DNA from: a virus | Reading direction: 5' to 3' (one strand) | Length of the DNA: 33,620 bases | Virus record (IMG/VR): IMGVR_UViG_3300047455_000203 | Coordinates: 1-33,620 of that record | Shown: positions 17,222 to 26,518 of the stretch, one piece after another | Numbering within the stretch: position 1 is the first letter of the stretch | Layout: every line of letters starts with the position of its first letter | Made by a program: the position numbers and the translations under genes | The notes under the pieces: generated by a model | What the model saw: the letters and a program-made list of their open reading frames with translations, nothing else | The model's database searches: none | Told to the model about the DNA's origin: nothing

Positions 17222-17224
17222 GGA
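17219..17224 (+). promoter_or_regulatory. Shine-Dalgarno for the long fibre gene
   Basis: TAAGGA overlaps the stop codon of the upstream gene and lies 8 nt before the ATG at 17233, which supports that start for the 1563-residue fibre. Confidence 0.6.
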
Positions 17225-17232
17225 TTTAAAAA

Positions 17233-20200
17233 ATGGCAGATTTTAGACTCGGCAGACTGAAGTTTAAGTGGCGCGGTGATTGGACGGCGAGCACTGCTTA
17301 TGTCATTGACGATATTGTCAAGTACGGTGCAAACGCATATGTCTGTACCACCAATCACACTTCCGCAAATACGGAAACTAGTTTTTATTCTTCCGATCTA
17401 GGAAATTGGGATCTTCAAACAGAAGGTCTTAGAAATCGTGGAGAATATCAAACCACTAGTGTTTGGTATGCATTAAACGATCTTGTCAAATATGGCAATA
17501 CTGTATATCGTTGTACTACAGCACATACTGGTCCCGCAAGTTTTGACTTCACTAAATTTGAAGCCTATTCTGAAGGTCTAAATTTTGAAGATACTTGGTC
17601 CTCTGCAACTGTCTATCAAAAAGGTGACATTGTAACCTTTGGTGGTTACACATATACAGCACAACAAAATTCTACTAACGTAGCACCAAATACGGATGAA
17701 CTTTATTGGAAAGTTCTTTCAACTGGTTTCTCACCACAAGGTGATTTTGACAGCAATGAAGTATACGAACCAGGAAATCTTGTCAAGTATGGTGGTAATG
17801 CTTACTCATGTAAACTTACTACAACTCCCGAGTCTTACACTATCGCCACTATCAGTGGTGATGGCAGTGAAGTAACAGTTGTATTTGATGCTGCTCAACC
17901 TGCCGCACCATTTGGTGTTGGTGATTTAGTAACACTTTCCGGAACATCTGCTGCTCAATACAATACATCATTCCGCGTTAAGTTATCTACGACTACCGGA
18001 TTTACGATTGAAAGTACTGAGACTGCTGGTGCTACTGGCGGTACTATTGCTTATATCCCATATCCAACTAATACAAGATTCTGGGATCTAGTTCTTGAGG
18101 GTCTAAACTGGAACGCTGCATGGAATAATGGTGCAGTTTATCAACTAGGTGATGTCGTTAACAGAAACGGTAACTCTTACGTTTGTATTAGATCTAACAC
18201 TACTGGTGCAACAACTGCTCCGGAACTTGATACTACTGCAGTTTATTGGAACTACGTCTCTCAAGGTGGTGACGCTGCTCAGGTACTACAAGAGACTGGT
18301 GACCTTCTGTATCAGTCTGCATCTGGTATTAACAGAATTGCATTGCCAGCAAACCCAAATACTGCAACTGCAGCAGAACTTAAAGAAGCAAGCGGTCAGA
18401 TTCTGACTGTTGGAGGTTCACCTATTCTACCAAGATGGGAATCTAATAATGTATCAAATGCTGTTTACTACGTAACCAAAGAAGGTTCCGATTCAAATAG
18501 CGGCAGATCAATCTCTAGAGCATTTGGTAGTTTACGTTATGCTTGTGATACTATTGCTACTTTAACTGGTGCAGACGCACCCAGTGCAACAAATCCTATT
18601 GCAATTTACCTCAAAGCAGGTGTCTACGAAGAAACTCTCCCGATTGTAGTTCCTGATCACGTTTCTTTGGTTGGTGATAACCTAAGAACTTCAAAAGTTA
18701 AACCAAAATCAGGTTTTAATTCTACTACTCAAAATCTAGTTCTTTCCCAAGCAGCAGATTCTTTCCAATATGGAGATGTTGTTTCCAACTCAGCTGGAAC
18801 TAAGACTGCTAGAATTTTAGAGTCTCAAGCAAATACTATTACTGTTCAGCAAGTTACTGGTGGTACTTGGAATACAGCAGACAAATGGACAAACACTGTT
18901 TCTAATTCGTCTGCTGATGCTGCAAATCTTCTAACTGCAAACAAAACTTTCCTTGCTCACGAAGCATACTACAAATTTACTGCAGATCAAAGTGCAAGTC
19001 CTACTGGTGCTGGTGCTGATGTCCGCACAAGATTGGAAGAGTTTGTTGTAGAACTTGCTGCTCAAGTAAGATCTGGTGGTAATGATAGAGTTCATGCTTT
19101 CGCAACTGCTGTTATTGGTGGTGGTGCTGATGCTATTACTACGGTTGCCGCAGAAGATCAAGTTCTATTAGGTATCATCAAAGATGCTGGAATTAAAGTA
19201 GTTAATAATGAAACAGTAGGAGGGGCAACTGGTAATGTAATTAATCAAGTAGTTGATAATACAATTACTAATGATCCTGGAAATTGTGCAACTCAAACTG
19301 CTGCAATCGGAACTCTTTGCGATATGTCAATTGCTGGAATCAATAATGGTTCCATGTTAGTAGCATCTAATGATGATGCATACAAGTCTATCACGACTGC
19401 TGCTGGTATTCCTAACCAGGAAGCCACGATGTTCTTCCTGTCTACTGCAAATACCATTAAAGATATGGTATTTGAAGGCATGTCTGGATTTGTTCCTTAT
19501 GCTCCAGATGATAAGAACACAGATCATGGAACTCTTAAAGGTGTATACTTCAGACTTAATCCAAATTCACCGATTACTAAGTCACCTTATGTTCAAAACT
19601 GTGCCGCAATTGGTGGTGCTGCTGTAGGTGTTGTACTTGATGGTGGTACTCACGAACACTTTGATAACACCTCAACTAAGTCAAACAAGTCAATGGTGTT
19701 TGACTCCTATACCCAAATCCTTGATGGTGGTATTGGTTTCTATGTAACTAGAGGTGCTGCAACTGAGATTGTATCTTGCTTCACGTATTATAATCACATT
19801 TCATACACCTCTACAAGAGGTGGTAGAATTCGTGGTGTTTCTGGTAACTCTTCTTATGGTAAGTATGGTGCAGTTGCTAGAGGATTTGATGCCAATGAAG
19901 TTACCGTTGATGGTAAAGTCAAAGGTGGTCGTCTAGAAATTAATCCTGCTGCTGCTAAAGATGGCGGATTTACTCCGGGCGAAAGAATCATTGGTGGTAC
20001 TTCGGGTGCAGTTGCTGAGTTGATCAGCGATCAGTCACCTTCAGGTTACCTTTACTACTTCCCAATTACAGGAACCTTTGTACAAGGTGAAGTAATTACA
20101 GGACAACTTTCATCTGCATATATTACCCTCGTTAATAATACTGATGCGGTTACCGGACAAAAAGGTTTTGTTCTTACGGTTGTTGATCTTACATATGCTC

Positions 20201-21924
20201 CGGACCAGGGTGGTTCTGTTGAACTGCAGGATAATGGGGTTAATGATGACTCTGGTTCATACGTTATCTCCAACTCCAGCTATACTGCTCCAGATGGTAG
20301 AGGTTCTCTAACAGTCAACAGAGGCGCTCTAGGATCAACTGCAGCAACGCATAATGGTACTACTAGTGTAACACACTACCCAGAAAATGCAACTGCTACA
20401 GCAACCACTTTGAGTGGTGCTATCAACTCTACCTCAACCGGTACTGAGCAAGCACCATATATCATGGGTGTTGCAAGCGTTACTGGAATGATTGCAAACG
20501 GTTATGTTGTTGTTAACCAGGAACTCTTCAAGGTTGTAGCAATTGTCGCTGCAGACCAAATTGAAGTTGCTAGGGCACAAGATGGAACTGTTGCACAAAA
20601 CCACGCACAAGGTGATGCAGTAACCATTTATCAAACTAAGGTTACTTCACAAGATGAACTAATTGAAGATGCTACAGATGTACAAACTTTCCTACGCATC
20701 AAACGTGCGGATCTCAACTTTGAAGCAAATGATTATATTAAAGTTGATGATGAATTCTTCCTTGTCTCTGCAGTAACTGCTGATACTACTGGTATTACTA
20801 CTTTACTATTTGCTGACGAGAAAGTAATTGCTGCTGGCGATGGTCAAGACTTCAAGATTCGTTATCGTTATTCTCAAGTTAGATTAACTGCACACGATTT
20901 CCTAGACGTTGGTACTGGAAGCAAAGCGAATACAAATTGGCCTGGTCTTCCCTTATCACCAAATGTTCCTTCACAGGAAACTGACGAATCACGTCCTGGT
21001 CGTGTTTACTACGTATCTACTGACCAAGATGGTAACTTCGCAGTTGGTAAGTACTTTAAAGTTGAACAGGCAACTGGTAAAGCAACTCTAGATGCTTCTG
21101 CGTTTGACCTATCTGGTCTATCAAGTTTGAGACTTGGTTCTATCGGTGCTCAGTTGGGTGCTGCTATTAACGAATTCTCAACTGATGGCACGATGGCGCA
21201 GAACAGTAACGAGAAAGTTCCTACTCAGGCAGCAGTCGTTACTTATGTCAGCACACTGAATTCAGTTAGTTCTGACTTTACAGTTGGAGGAAACTTAACT
21301 GTTAAAGGAACTACAACTTCGGTTAATTCCGTTACTGTTACTTCCAAAGATCGTAACATTGAACTCGGTACAGTTGCTTCTGGTAGTTTTACTGGTGATA
21401 TCAGTGCCGGTTCAACTGACATCACGAATGTAAGTGATACCACTAACCTAGCACCTGGTGTTGCTGTTGGAGTAACGTCCGGTGGCGGTACAGTCACTAT
21501 GTCTGGTACATATACAGTTTCTGCTGTTAACGGAAGTACCGTTACATTAAGTGCTGTGTTCCAAGGTAGTGGTAGTGCAACTGGTACTGTATTCAGTGCT
21601 GGTGGACCTTCCGATATTACTGGAGACGGTGGTGGTATTACCGTAAAAGCTGGTAACGATAAGACTATTTCTTGGTCAGCATCCGGTGATAAGTGGATTC
21701 TTTCGGAGCATGTTGATATTGCTGCTTCTAAGGAATATCACGTTAACGGAACTTCGGTTCTAACTGAAACTACAGTACTGGGTGTATCATTTGACAATGA
21801 TGTTACTCTTGCTGGTGACTCTGCTGATGATATATCAGTTCCAACTCAGTTGGCAGTTAAAACATATGTTGATGCAGGCATAGCTGAAATAACCGCTATT
21901 GGTTATTTTATTGCCGCAATGTAA
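17233..21924 (+). CDS. Long tail fibre with sugar-binding-like repeats and beta-helix
   Basis: The product is 1563 residues. Residues ~10-345 hold five modules with the pattern W-x-x-x-x-x-Y-x-x-x-D-x-V-K-Y-G-x-x-x-Y-x-C, similar to CBM5/12 chitin-binding-like domains; the fourth carries a ~70-residue insertion. Residues ~410-500 (YYVTKEGSDSNSGRSIS...AIYLKAGVYEETLPIVVPD) and ~730-880 look like parts of a pectate-lyase-like beta-helix. The C-terminal third contains fibre motifs such as VPTQAAVVTYV, DFTVGGNLTVKGTTT and VPTQLAVKTYVDAG. No catalytic residues can be assigned. It is probably a major long fibre or baseplate-attached adhesin. Confidence 0.85.
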   Translation: MADFRLGRLKFKWRGDWTASTAYVIDDIVKYGANAYVCTTNHTSANTETSFYSSDLGNWDLQTEGLRNRGEYQTTSVWYALNDLVKYGNTVYRCTTAHTGPASFDFTKFEAYSEGLNFEDTWSSATVYQKGDIVTFGGYTYTAQQNSTNVAPNTDELYWKVLSTGFSPQGDFDSNEVYEPGNLVKYGGNAYSCKLTTTPESYTIATISGDGSEVTVVFDAAQPAAPFGVGDLVTLSGTSAAQYNTSFRVKLSTTTGFTIESTETAGATGGTIAYIPYPTNTRFWDLVLEGLNWNAAWNNGAVYQLGDVVNRNGNSYVCIRSNTTGATTAPELDTTAVYWNYVSQGGDAAQVLQETGDLLYQSASGINRIALPANPNTATAAELKEASGQILTVGGSPILPRWESNNVSNAVYYVTKEGSDSNSGRSISRAFGSLRYACDTIATLTGADAPSATNPIAIYLKAGVYEETLPIVVPDHVSLVGDNLRTSKVKPKSGFNSTTQNLVLSQAADSFQYGDVVSNSAGTKTARILESQANTITVQQVTGGTWNTADKWTNTVSNSSADAANLLTANKTFLAHEAYYKFTADQSASPTGAGADVRTRLEEFVVELAAQVRSGGNDRVHAFATAVIGGGADAITTVAAEDQVLLGIIKDAGIKVVNNETVGGATGNVINQVVDNTITNDPGNCATQTAAIGTLCDMSIAGINNGSMLVASNDDAYKSITTAAGIPNQEATMFFLSTANTIKDMVFEGMSGFVPYAPDDKNTDHGTLKGVYFRLNPNSPITKSPYVQNCAAIGGAAVGVVLDGGTHEHFDNTSTKSNKSMVFDSYTQILDGGIGFYVTRGAATEIVSCFTYYNHISYTSTRGGRIRGVSGNSSYGKYGAVARGFDANEVTVDGKVKGGRLEINPAAAKDGGFTPGERIIGGTSGAVAELISDQSPSGYLYYFPITGTFVQGEVITGQLSSAYITLVNNTDAVTGQKGFVLTVVDLTYAPDQGGSVELQDNGVNDDSGSYVISNSSYTAPDGRGSLTVNRGALGSTAATHNGTTSVTHYPENATATATTLSGAINSTSTGTEQAPYIMGVASVTGMIANGYVVVNQELFKVVAIVAADQIEVARAQDGTVAQNHAQGDAVTIYQTKVTSQDELIEDATDVQTFLRIKRADLNFEANDYIKVDDEFFLVSAVTADTTGITTLLFADEKVIAAGDGQDFKIRYRYSQVRLTAHDFLDVGTGSKANTNWPGLPLSPNVPSQETDESRPGRVYYVSTDQDGNFAVGKYFKVEQATGKATLDASAFDLSGLSSLRLGSIGAQLGAAINEFSTDGTMAQNSNEKVPTQAAVVTYVSTLNSVSSDFTVGGNLTVKGTTTSVNSVTVTSKDRNIELGTVASGSFTGDISAGSTDITNVSDTTNLAPGVAVGVTSGGGTVTMSGTYTVSAVNGSTVTLSAVFQGSGSATGTVFSAGGPSDITGDGGGITVKAGNDKTISWSASGDKWILSEHVDIAASKEYHVNGTSVLTETTVLGVSFDNDVTLAGDSADDISVPTQLAVKTYVDAGIAEITAIGYFIAAM

Positions 21925-21925
21925 T

Positions 21926-21933
21926 TATAAATA
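21926..21933 (+). promoter_or_regulatory. T4-type late promoter TATAAATA
   Basis: A perfect TATAAATA begins 1 nt after the fibre stop. A strong AAGGAG Shine-Dalgarno element at 21961-21966 lies 7 nt before the ATG at 21974. The leader of ~35 nt is AT-rich and without an obvious hairpin. Confidence 0.8.
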
Positions 21934-21973
21934 ACCATAACACCATAAGCAAGATCTAACAAGGAGCATTAAC

Positions 21974-22297
21974 ATGGCGTCAGGAGTATATGCAAAGGTG
22001 GACGTTGCGTCCGCCTCAACTTGGGAAACTTTAGTTCCCGTAGCAAGTACAGGTAAAACAAAAGTATGTACAGTAAATGTATGTAATAGAACTTCAAGTA
22101 ATATTACTATCAGACTTGCATTAGCAGCTACCACAACTGTAGCAGATGCTGATCATATTGAATATGGTGTTACTTTACCAGCAAACGGTGTTCTTGAAAG
22201 AACAGGTATTGTTGTTGATGCAACAAACGCCGTTCAAATTTGGTCATCTGCAACTGGAATTTCTGCAGTAGCATACGGTATTGACGGAAACGCTTGA
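21974..22297 (+). CDS. Small beta-rich virion protein
   Basis: The 107-residue product (MASGVYAKVDVASASTWETL and following) is predicted mostly beta strand, with strands around TKVCTVNVCNR, ITIRLALAATTT, IEYGVTLPANGVLERTGIVV and AVQIWSSATGISAVAYGIDG. Similar ~100-residue proteins are common among cyanomyovirus virion genes and fit an Ig-like or jelly-roll fold. It has its own strong late promoter and Shine-Dalgarno element, so it is probably abundant. Function is unknown; a fibre-tip or decoration role is inferred. Confidence 0.75.
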   Translation: MASGVYAKVDVASASTWETLVPVASTGKTKVCTVNVCNRTSSNITIRLALAATTTVADADHIEYGVTLPANGVLERTGIVVDATNAVQIWSSATGISAVAYGIDGNA

Positions 22298-22331
22298 TAA
22301 TTCTGAACAGTTACTATAATAGGACAAATTA

Positions 22332-23870
22332 ATGGCTCGCAAGTTAACAACCGCAACGGTTGCATCCCAACAAAAAACGATAAATCCTTATTCACAACCG
22401 TGTTTCACGACTTATGCTTTAAACCATTCTCATGGTGGGGGTTATTATCAATACGACCATAATTTTAATATTGTGGCGGCGGATTTTGGTACAGGAGACA
22501 GCAGTGGTTATGGGTCATGGAGAACTTATACAACATCTGCTACTGAATTTTTTGAATCCAGTAGCAGTTATAATAGTACCCAAACAAATTCATCTGCATC
22601 TTCCAATGGTGGTTGGAATTGTTGCCATACTCCTATGGTAGGATATTTGGGACATATGTCTCATAGTTCTTCTGGTTCTGCTGCTGGCAACATGGGCGGT
22701 TGGGTCATGGCTGGTCGCGATAATGGAACAAGTTATAGAGCTTACGGTTTTAGAGATGTTTGTCCTATTGTAAATGAAACACATCAAGATTATGCAATTT
22801 TCAGCACTGAAAGTGGGAATACTGCACCGAACTTAATGTTCTTGAAGAGATCTGCAACTGAATATTATAATATGAAGTTTAATGGTAGGTATTCACAGCA
22901 GACTGTCATACCTAGAAATTATACCAATAGAGATGGTAGTACAGAGAATTTCTATGCAACTCATGGCGGTTGTTGCTACAACAAAAAAACAAATAAGTTT
23001 CTAGTGATGTTTACCACTAGTACTGGTCGGTTCAAACCCGTTGTTTATAACAACGTTCCTGATTTGCGAGAGTTTTCACATGCAAACTCTAAAGCATATG
23101 CCCAATCAATGAGTGCTCAGAACGAGGGAAATAGTGATAGCAGTCTTCACAATTTCTTTAGTAACTCTGCAAACGTTACTGAGTATCAACAGATAGAAAC
23201 TAATACTGCTTATAATAATTACTCTGGTAATAACGAAGCTAGATATAGACCAATTCCATTCTTATGTGATAATGGAGATATTGTAGTATTCGTTCAGACT
23301 CCAAGTAGTGGAGCTCACTGGTACAGATGGAAAGGATCAGATCAACAACATGATCAGAGACAGACTGACGGTCAACTCTCTCAAAATGGACACCACCATC
23401 ATAATTATACTTGGACTACCTCGTATGGTTACGAGCAAGGCAGACAGTTTGGATCTAGATGGCAAGTTTCAAGTGATGGTAAGTTTGCTTGGGCATACTG
23501 TCCTTCATATTATTATGGAGCAGGTGTTTATATGATGATGATCAGAATTTCTGACGGAAAACTTCTCAGGTATCAAATCAATGATAGTGGTGATGGAAGA
23601 CATCCTTTCCCGATTGGACCAAACTCACTGGGTTGGGGTAAAACGGCGAATGGTGATGGTGGCGCTGGAATGAGAATTGGATCAATTGATCTTAAATACG
23701 AAATGGATAAACGCACTTACGGAGAAGAATTATCATTGGATGGTACTATTATGACATATGCCTTTGAATGCGGTCCTTATAGTACAACTTATCCATGTAT
23801 AATTCCAGCAAAATATGATACTTCATTATTTTGCTCAGAACCAAACATGCCTAACATTTCGGAGTTATAA
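22332..23870 (+). CDS. Adhesin-like virion protein, copy 1 of a duplicated pair
   Basis: The 512-residue product is paralogous to the product of 24416-25897: both open with MAR followed by PYxQPCFxxYAxxHSxxGGG, share VGYLGHxGH, YGFRDV and N-QDWA/QDYA-type motifs, and keep a near-identical stretch TTSYGYEQG...GSRWQVSSDG. It is rich in Tyr, Ser, Gly and His, as receptor-binding proteins often are. Several Cys residues (PCF, CC at 'NCCHTP', GGCCYN) might form a metal or disulfide site. An AGGAC element precedes the start. The following gene looks like its assembly partner. It may be a beta-propeller or lectin-like adhesin, but this is not demonstrated. Confidence 0.75.
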   Translation: MARKLTTATVASQQKTINPYSQPCFTTYALNHSHGGGYYQYDHNFNIVAADFGTGDSSGYGSWRTYTTSATEFFESSSSYNSTQTNSSASSNGGWNCCHTPMVGYLGHMSHSSSGSAAGNMGGWVMAGRDNGTSYRAYGFRDVCPIVNETHQDYAIFSTESGNTAPNLMFLKRSATEYYNMKFNGRYSQQTVIPRNYTNRDGSTENFYATHGGCCYNKKTNKFLVMFTTSTGRFKPVVYNNVPDLREFSHANSKAYAQSMSAQNEGNSDSSLHNFFSNSANVTEYQQIETNTAYNNYSGNNEARYRPIPFLCDNGDIVVFVQTPSSGAHWYRWKGSDQQHDQRQTDGQLSQNGHHHHNYTWTTSYGYEQGRQFGSRWQVSSDGKFAWAYCPSYYYGAGVYMMMIRISDGKLLRYQINDSGDGRHPFPIGPNSLGWGKTANGDGGAGMRIGSIDLKYEMDKRTYGEELSLDGTIMTYAFECGPYSTTYPCIIPAKYDTSLFCSEPNMPNISEL

Positions 23871-23873
23871 AAA

Positions 23874-24374
23874 ATGTCATTTATTGTATATAACAAATTA
23901 GATAACCATGCTATTGGTGTGTATGACACCGAACTAGAAGCACAAAATAATACAGGTGCAGGTGATCACGCACTAGCAATTATTGAATACGAATGGAAAG
24001 AAACTGATTATCTTGTTTCCATAAAGTTAAATGCTGATGGTGTCACACTCTCAAATAAATTTCCTGGTAAAACCATTGAAGAGCAAAAAAGTTTAATTGA
24101 AGATGAAGATGCATCTAAACGTTTTACAACCCAAGTAGCATTTAAGACAGAAAAAATTAAAATGTCTGCTGCTGATGCGATCAGAGAATTAAAATGGAAA
24201 CTAACTAGAGCAAAAGATAATGATTTAGTTAATGGTAACTCTGATAGTACAACAGCAGTACTTGCAGAAATAAATGCTATTAGAATTAAATCTAATGAGG
24301 CAGAAGTTTTATTAGGTACTTTAACTACAGAAGAAGATGTAGTAGCATTTAATGTTAAAGAACAATTCAACTAA
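23874..24374 (+). CDS. Putative fibre-assembly partner, copy 1
   Basis: The 166-residue product starts 3 nt after the adhesin stop. It has a beta-rich N-terminal half (residues 1-~70) ending NKFPGKTIEEQ and an alpha-helical, charged C-terminal half. The motif FPGKTIEEQ and the general layout are shared with the product of 25930-26469. Position directly behind an adhesin, small size and a helical C-terminus recall phage fibre-assembly chaperones (Tfa, gp38-like), but the family identity is not recognisable. A role as chaperone or accessory of the preceding adhesin is inferred. Confidence 0.65.
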   Translation: MSFIVYNKLDNHAIGVYDTELEAQNNTGAGDHALAIIEYEWKETDYLVSIKLNADGVTLSNKFPGKTIEEQKSLIEDEDASKRFTTQVAFKTEKIKMSAADAIRELKWKLTRAKDNDLVNGNSDSTTAVLAEINAIRIKSNEAEVLLGTLTTEEDVVAFNVKEQFN

Positions 24375-24415
24375 ATAAGTTAGATTGAGACCGTAAAAAA
24401 TTCTGAGTAACACAA

Positions 24416-25897
24416 ATGGCAAGAAGTATCACAACAAGACCTGCAACGGTAAAATCAAAAGTTCAAGATCCATATCAACAACCATGTTTTGCGGTTTATG
24501 CCATGGAACATAGTGTACATGGTGGTGGATGGATTCTTTTTGATCATAACATAGAACCGATTGCAAAATATGTGGGTGATGGAAACTATCACCATAATCA
24601 ATTTAGAACATATACTTCTTATTCTCCTGAATTTTTTAATAATTTTGCTAGTAGTCAGTATATGGAAACTACTAGTCATGCAAGTTCTTCTGGAGATCGT
24701 GGTTCAAATACATGTAATGTTGGTTACTTAGGACACCAAGGACACCTTAGTGTTACTGAGTATGCTAAAACTTCAGGTTATTTAAGAGGTTGGCCTGCAG
24801 CGCAAAGTTATACACCATATGGTTTTAGAGATGTTAATTGCATTGTAGGTGATATTAATCAAGATTGGGCATGGTTCTCTAACAGAGAGGGAGCTGGTGG
24901 TACTACAAGAATGCATTTCGGTCAAAGAAATACGGTAAAATATTATAATTTGTGGCAGAGAGAAGGATCTAATTTTATTAATATTCCTCTTGTTAGTGCA
25001 TCAGGTCCTAGTAATAGCAATACTACAGATGAGGATATGTATGGCAGTAGCTGTATTAATGTAGCGGCTAAAAAAGTTGTTGTGATGCAAACTGATGGTA
25101 ATGGGTATAAGCAACCAATTGTTTATAATGATTTTAGTGTTGACATGAGAGCACTATCTTTGTCGGGTAGTTATTACAGCGGAACTGCTGATGCAACAGC
25201 ATCCAAAACCCCTAGTGATTCAAAAATTTATCAAGCATTTGCATCTGCAAATGCAACTCCGTATGATAAAGCGTCCTCACGTGCTTACGGGTCTTATTCT
25301 GGTGCGACTGAGGCAAGAGATAGATGCCAAACTTGTATTACTGACGACGGACAGGTATATACATTCACGATGACTCCAAGTAATGGTGCAATCTTAGAGC
25401 ATTGGAATAGTGCTGGTGTTTATTCGGGTATTCTATGGAATCCAACTTACACTACCTCGTATGGTTACGAGCAAGGCATTAGATATGGATCTAGATGGCA
25501 AGTTTCAAGTGATGGTCAGTATTGGTGGTCATATTGTCCAATGTATTACTATGGATCAGGAATTTCTTTCGTAGTTGTACGAATTAGTGATGGTAAGTAC
25601 TTGAAATTCTACAATCAAGACTCTAGTTATGGGAGATCTCTTGCTCCGTTAGGCAAGAACAAATTGGTCTTTACCAGGGATCAAAATAAAGACGATCCTG
25701 GTACATATTATAAAGTTATTGATTTTGATTATGAATTTATGAAAAGAAGTAATGGTGATGATATTAATGATTGGGATAGTAATAGGAGTGCCTACTTACT
25801 TGATACTCCAGGAAACAGTACAGGATATCCATTCTTGGTTCCATCAATGTATAATACATCGCTGTTCTCATCTCAACTAGAATCAAACCAAGATTAA
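24416..25897 (+). CDS. Adhesin-like virion protein, copy 2 of a duplicated pair
   Basis: The 493-residue paralogue of the 22332-23870 product. It shares the N-terminal PYQQPCFAVYAMEHS, VGYLGHQGH and YGFRDVNCIVGD motifs and the segment TTSYGYEQG...GSRWQVSSDG at about residues 346-367. Outside these, identity is lower and many residues facing outward in such proteins would differ, so the two may recognise different receptors. No signal peptide or membrane segment is present. The only promoter-like sequence upstream is CTAAATAA (24373-24380), a poor match. It is probably transcribed by read-through from upstream. Confidence 0.75.
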   Translation: MARSITTRPATVKSKVQDPYQQPCFAVYAMEHSVHGGGWILFDHNIEPIAKYVGDGNYHHNQFRTYTSYSPEFFNNFASSQYMETTSHASSSGDRGSNTCNVGYLGHQGHLSVTEYAKTSGYLRGWPAAQSYTPYGFRDVNCIVGDINQDWAWFSNREGAGGTTRMHFGQRNTVKYYNLWQREGSNFINIPLVSASGPSNSNTTDEDMYGSSCINVAAKKVVVMQTDGNGYKQPIVYNDFSVDMRALSLSGSYYSGTADATASKTPSDSKIYQAFASANATPYDKASSRAYGSYSGATEARDRCQTCITDDGQVYTFTMTPSNGAILEHWNSAGVYSGILWNPTYTTSYGYEQGIRYGSRWQVSSDGQYWWSYCPMYYYGSGISFVVVRISDGKYLKFYNQDSSYGRSLAPLGKNKLVFTRDQNKDDPGTYYKVIDFDYEFMKRSNGDDINDWDSNRSAYLLDTPGNSTGYPFLVPSMYNTSLFSSQLESNQD

Positions 25898-25900
25898 AAA

Positions 25901-25908
25901 TATAAATA
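25901..25908 (+). promoter_or_regulatory. T4-type late promoter TATAAATA
   Basis: A perfect TATAAATA begins 3 nt after the stop of adhesin copy 2 and lies 21 nt before the ATG at 25930. It gives the second partner gene its own late transcription, unlike the first partner, which follows its adhesin by 3 nt with no promoter. Confidence 0.75.
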
Positions 25909-25929
25909 ACAATAAACAAAAGTAGTCAA

Positions 25930-26469
25930 ATGGCATTTATTTATTTTACTGAAGGTCCAAATTCGGAACTTTCTCCTATTAGAATATTTGAAGGTGGCAA
26001 TCCTTTTGATGGAGAAGAATTGCCAACTGGCGAATATTGTGTAGAATATGATTATGATAAAACTACAGAAGAATTTGATAGTTTAACATTAAATTCTGAT
26101 AAAACTGCAGTTGTTAATAGATTCCCAGGCAAAACAATAGAAGAACAAAGAGTTCTTCTACTAGAAGAAATAGATGCATATCGTAGAGACCAACGTAGAA
26201 AAGATAAAGTCAATAGAATTAAATCACTTATTGCTGATGTTATTGAAAATGTTGAATGGAGAGCAGAGAGAGCAAAAGATCTAGATTATCTAGAAGGTGA
26301 AAATGTAACCACTAGACAAACAAAAGTAGCTGCATATAGAAAAGCAGCACGTGATGCTAACAATGCTCATGAAGCTTTACTAAATTCTCTTACTACGCCT
26401 GAAGAAGTTGAAGCATTTGATGCAGACTGGAGACCAGCATTTCATGCAGCAAATCCGATTGATTTCTGA
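25930..26469 (+). CDS. Putative fibre-assembly partner, copy 2
   Basis: The 179-residue product has a beta-rich first third (MAFIYFTEGPNSEL...YCVEYDYD) and NRFPGKTIEEQ at residues 62-72, aligning with NKFPGKTIEEQ in the copy-1 partner. The remaining ~105 residues are strongly helical and charged (EEIDAYRRDQRRKDKVNRI), ending in a segment LLNSLTTPEEVEAFDADW that parallels LLGTLTTEEDVVAFNVKE in copy 1. The shared architecture supports a common function. Chaperone or connector for the preceding adhesin is inferred from gene order. Confidence 0.65.
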   Translation: MAFIYFTEGPNSELSPIRIFEGGNPFDGEELPTGEYCVEYDYDKTTEEFDSLTLNSDKTAVVNRFPGKTIEEQRVLLLEEIDAYRRDQRRKDKVNRIKSLIADVIENVEWRAERAKDLDYLEGENVTTRQTKVAAYRKAARDANNAHEALLNSLTTPEEVEAFDADWRPAFHAANPIDF

Positions 26470-26483
26470 TCATCATTAGGAAT

Positions 26484-26491
26484 TATAAATA
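26484..26491 (+). promoter_or_regulatory. Late promoter TATAAATA overlapping a hairpin, for gp13
   Basis: A perfect TATAAATA lies 27 nt before the gp13 start, and its last bases form the 5' base of the hairpin at 26487-26514. Initiation ~6 nt past the motif would be at about 26497-26498, inside the 5' arm. A late transcript would then lack most of that arm. Confidence 0.75.
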
Positions 26492-26518
26492 CCCTTAGGA
26501 AACTAGGGGTATTTTTTT
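26487..26518 (+). terminator. Terminator-like hairpin fused to the gp13 start region
   Basis: ATACCCTTAG (26489-26498) pairs with CTAGGGGTAT (26503-26512) over ten positions with one G-U wobble, around a GAAA loop. Two further A-T pairs extend the base. A T run (26512-26518) follows and runs directly into the ATG at 26519. In read-through RNA from upstream this would act as an intrinsic terminator. The 3' arm also contains AGGGG (26505-26509), the best Shine-Dalgarno candidate for gp13, which the stem would bury. Confidence 0.75.

Larger units (their letters stand above)
22332..26469 (+). repeat. Duplicated adhesin plus partner cassette (two copies)
   Basis: Copy 1 is 22332-24374 and copy 2 is 24416-26469, each an ~500-residue adhesin followed by a ~170-residue partner. 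Overall divergence is high, but a 66-bp block (23415-23480 and 25451-25516) is identical at 60 of 66 positions by my alignment. The shared order points to an ancient tandem duplication; the conserved block may reflect constraint or gene conversion. Confidence 0.75.

Noticed and set aside
24373-24380. CTAAATAA as a late promoter for adhesin copy 2
   Set aside because: It has two changes from NATAAATA and overlaps a stop codon in an A-rich run; too weak to list.
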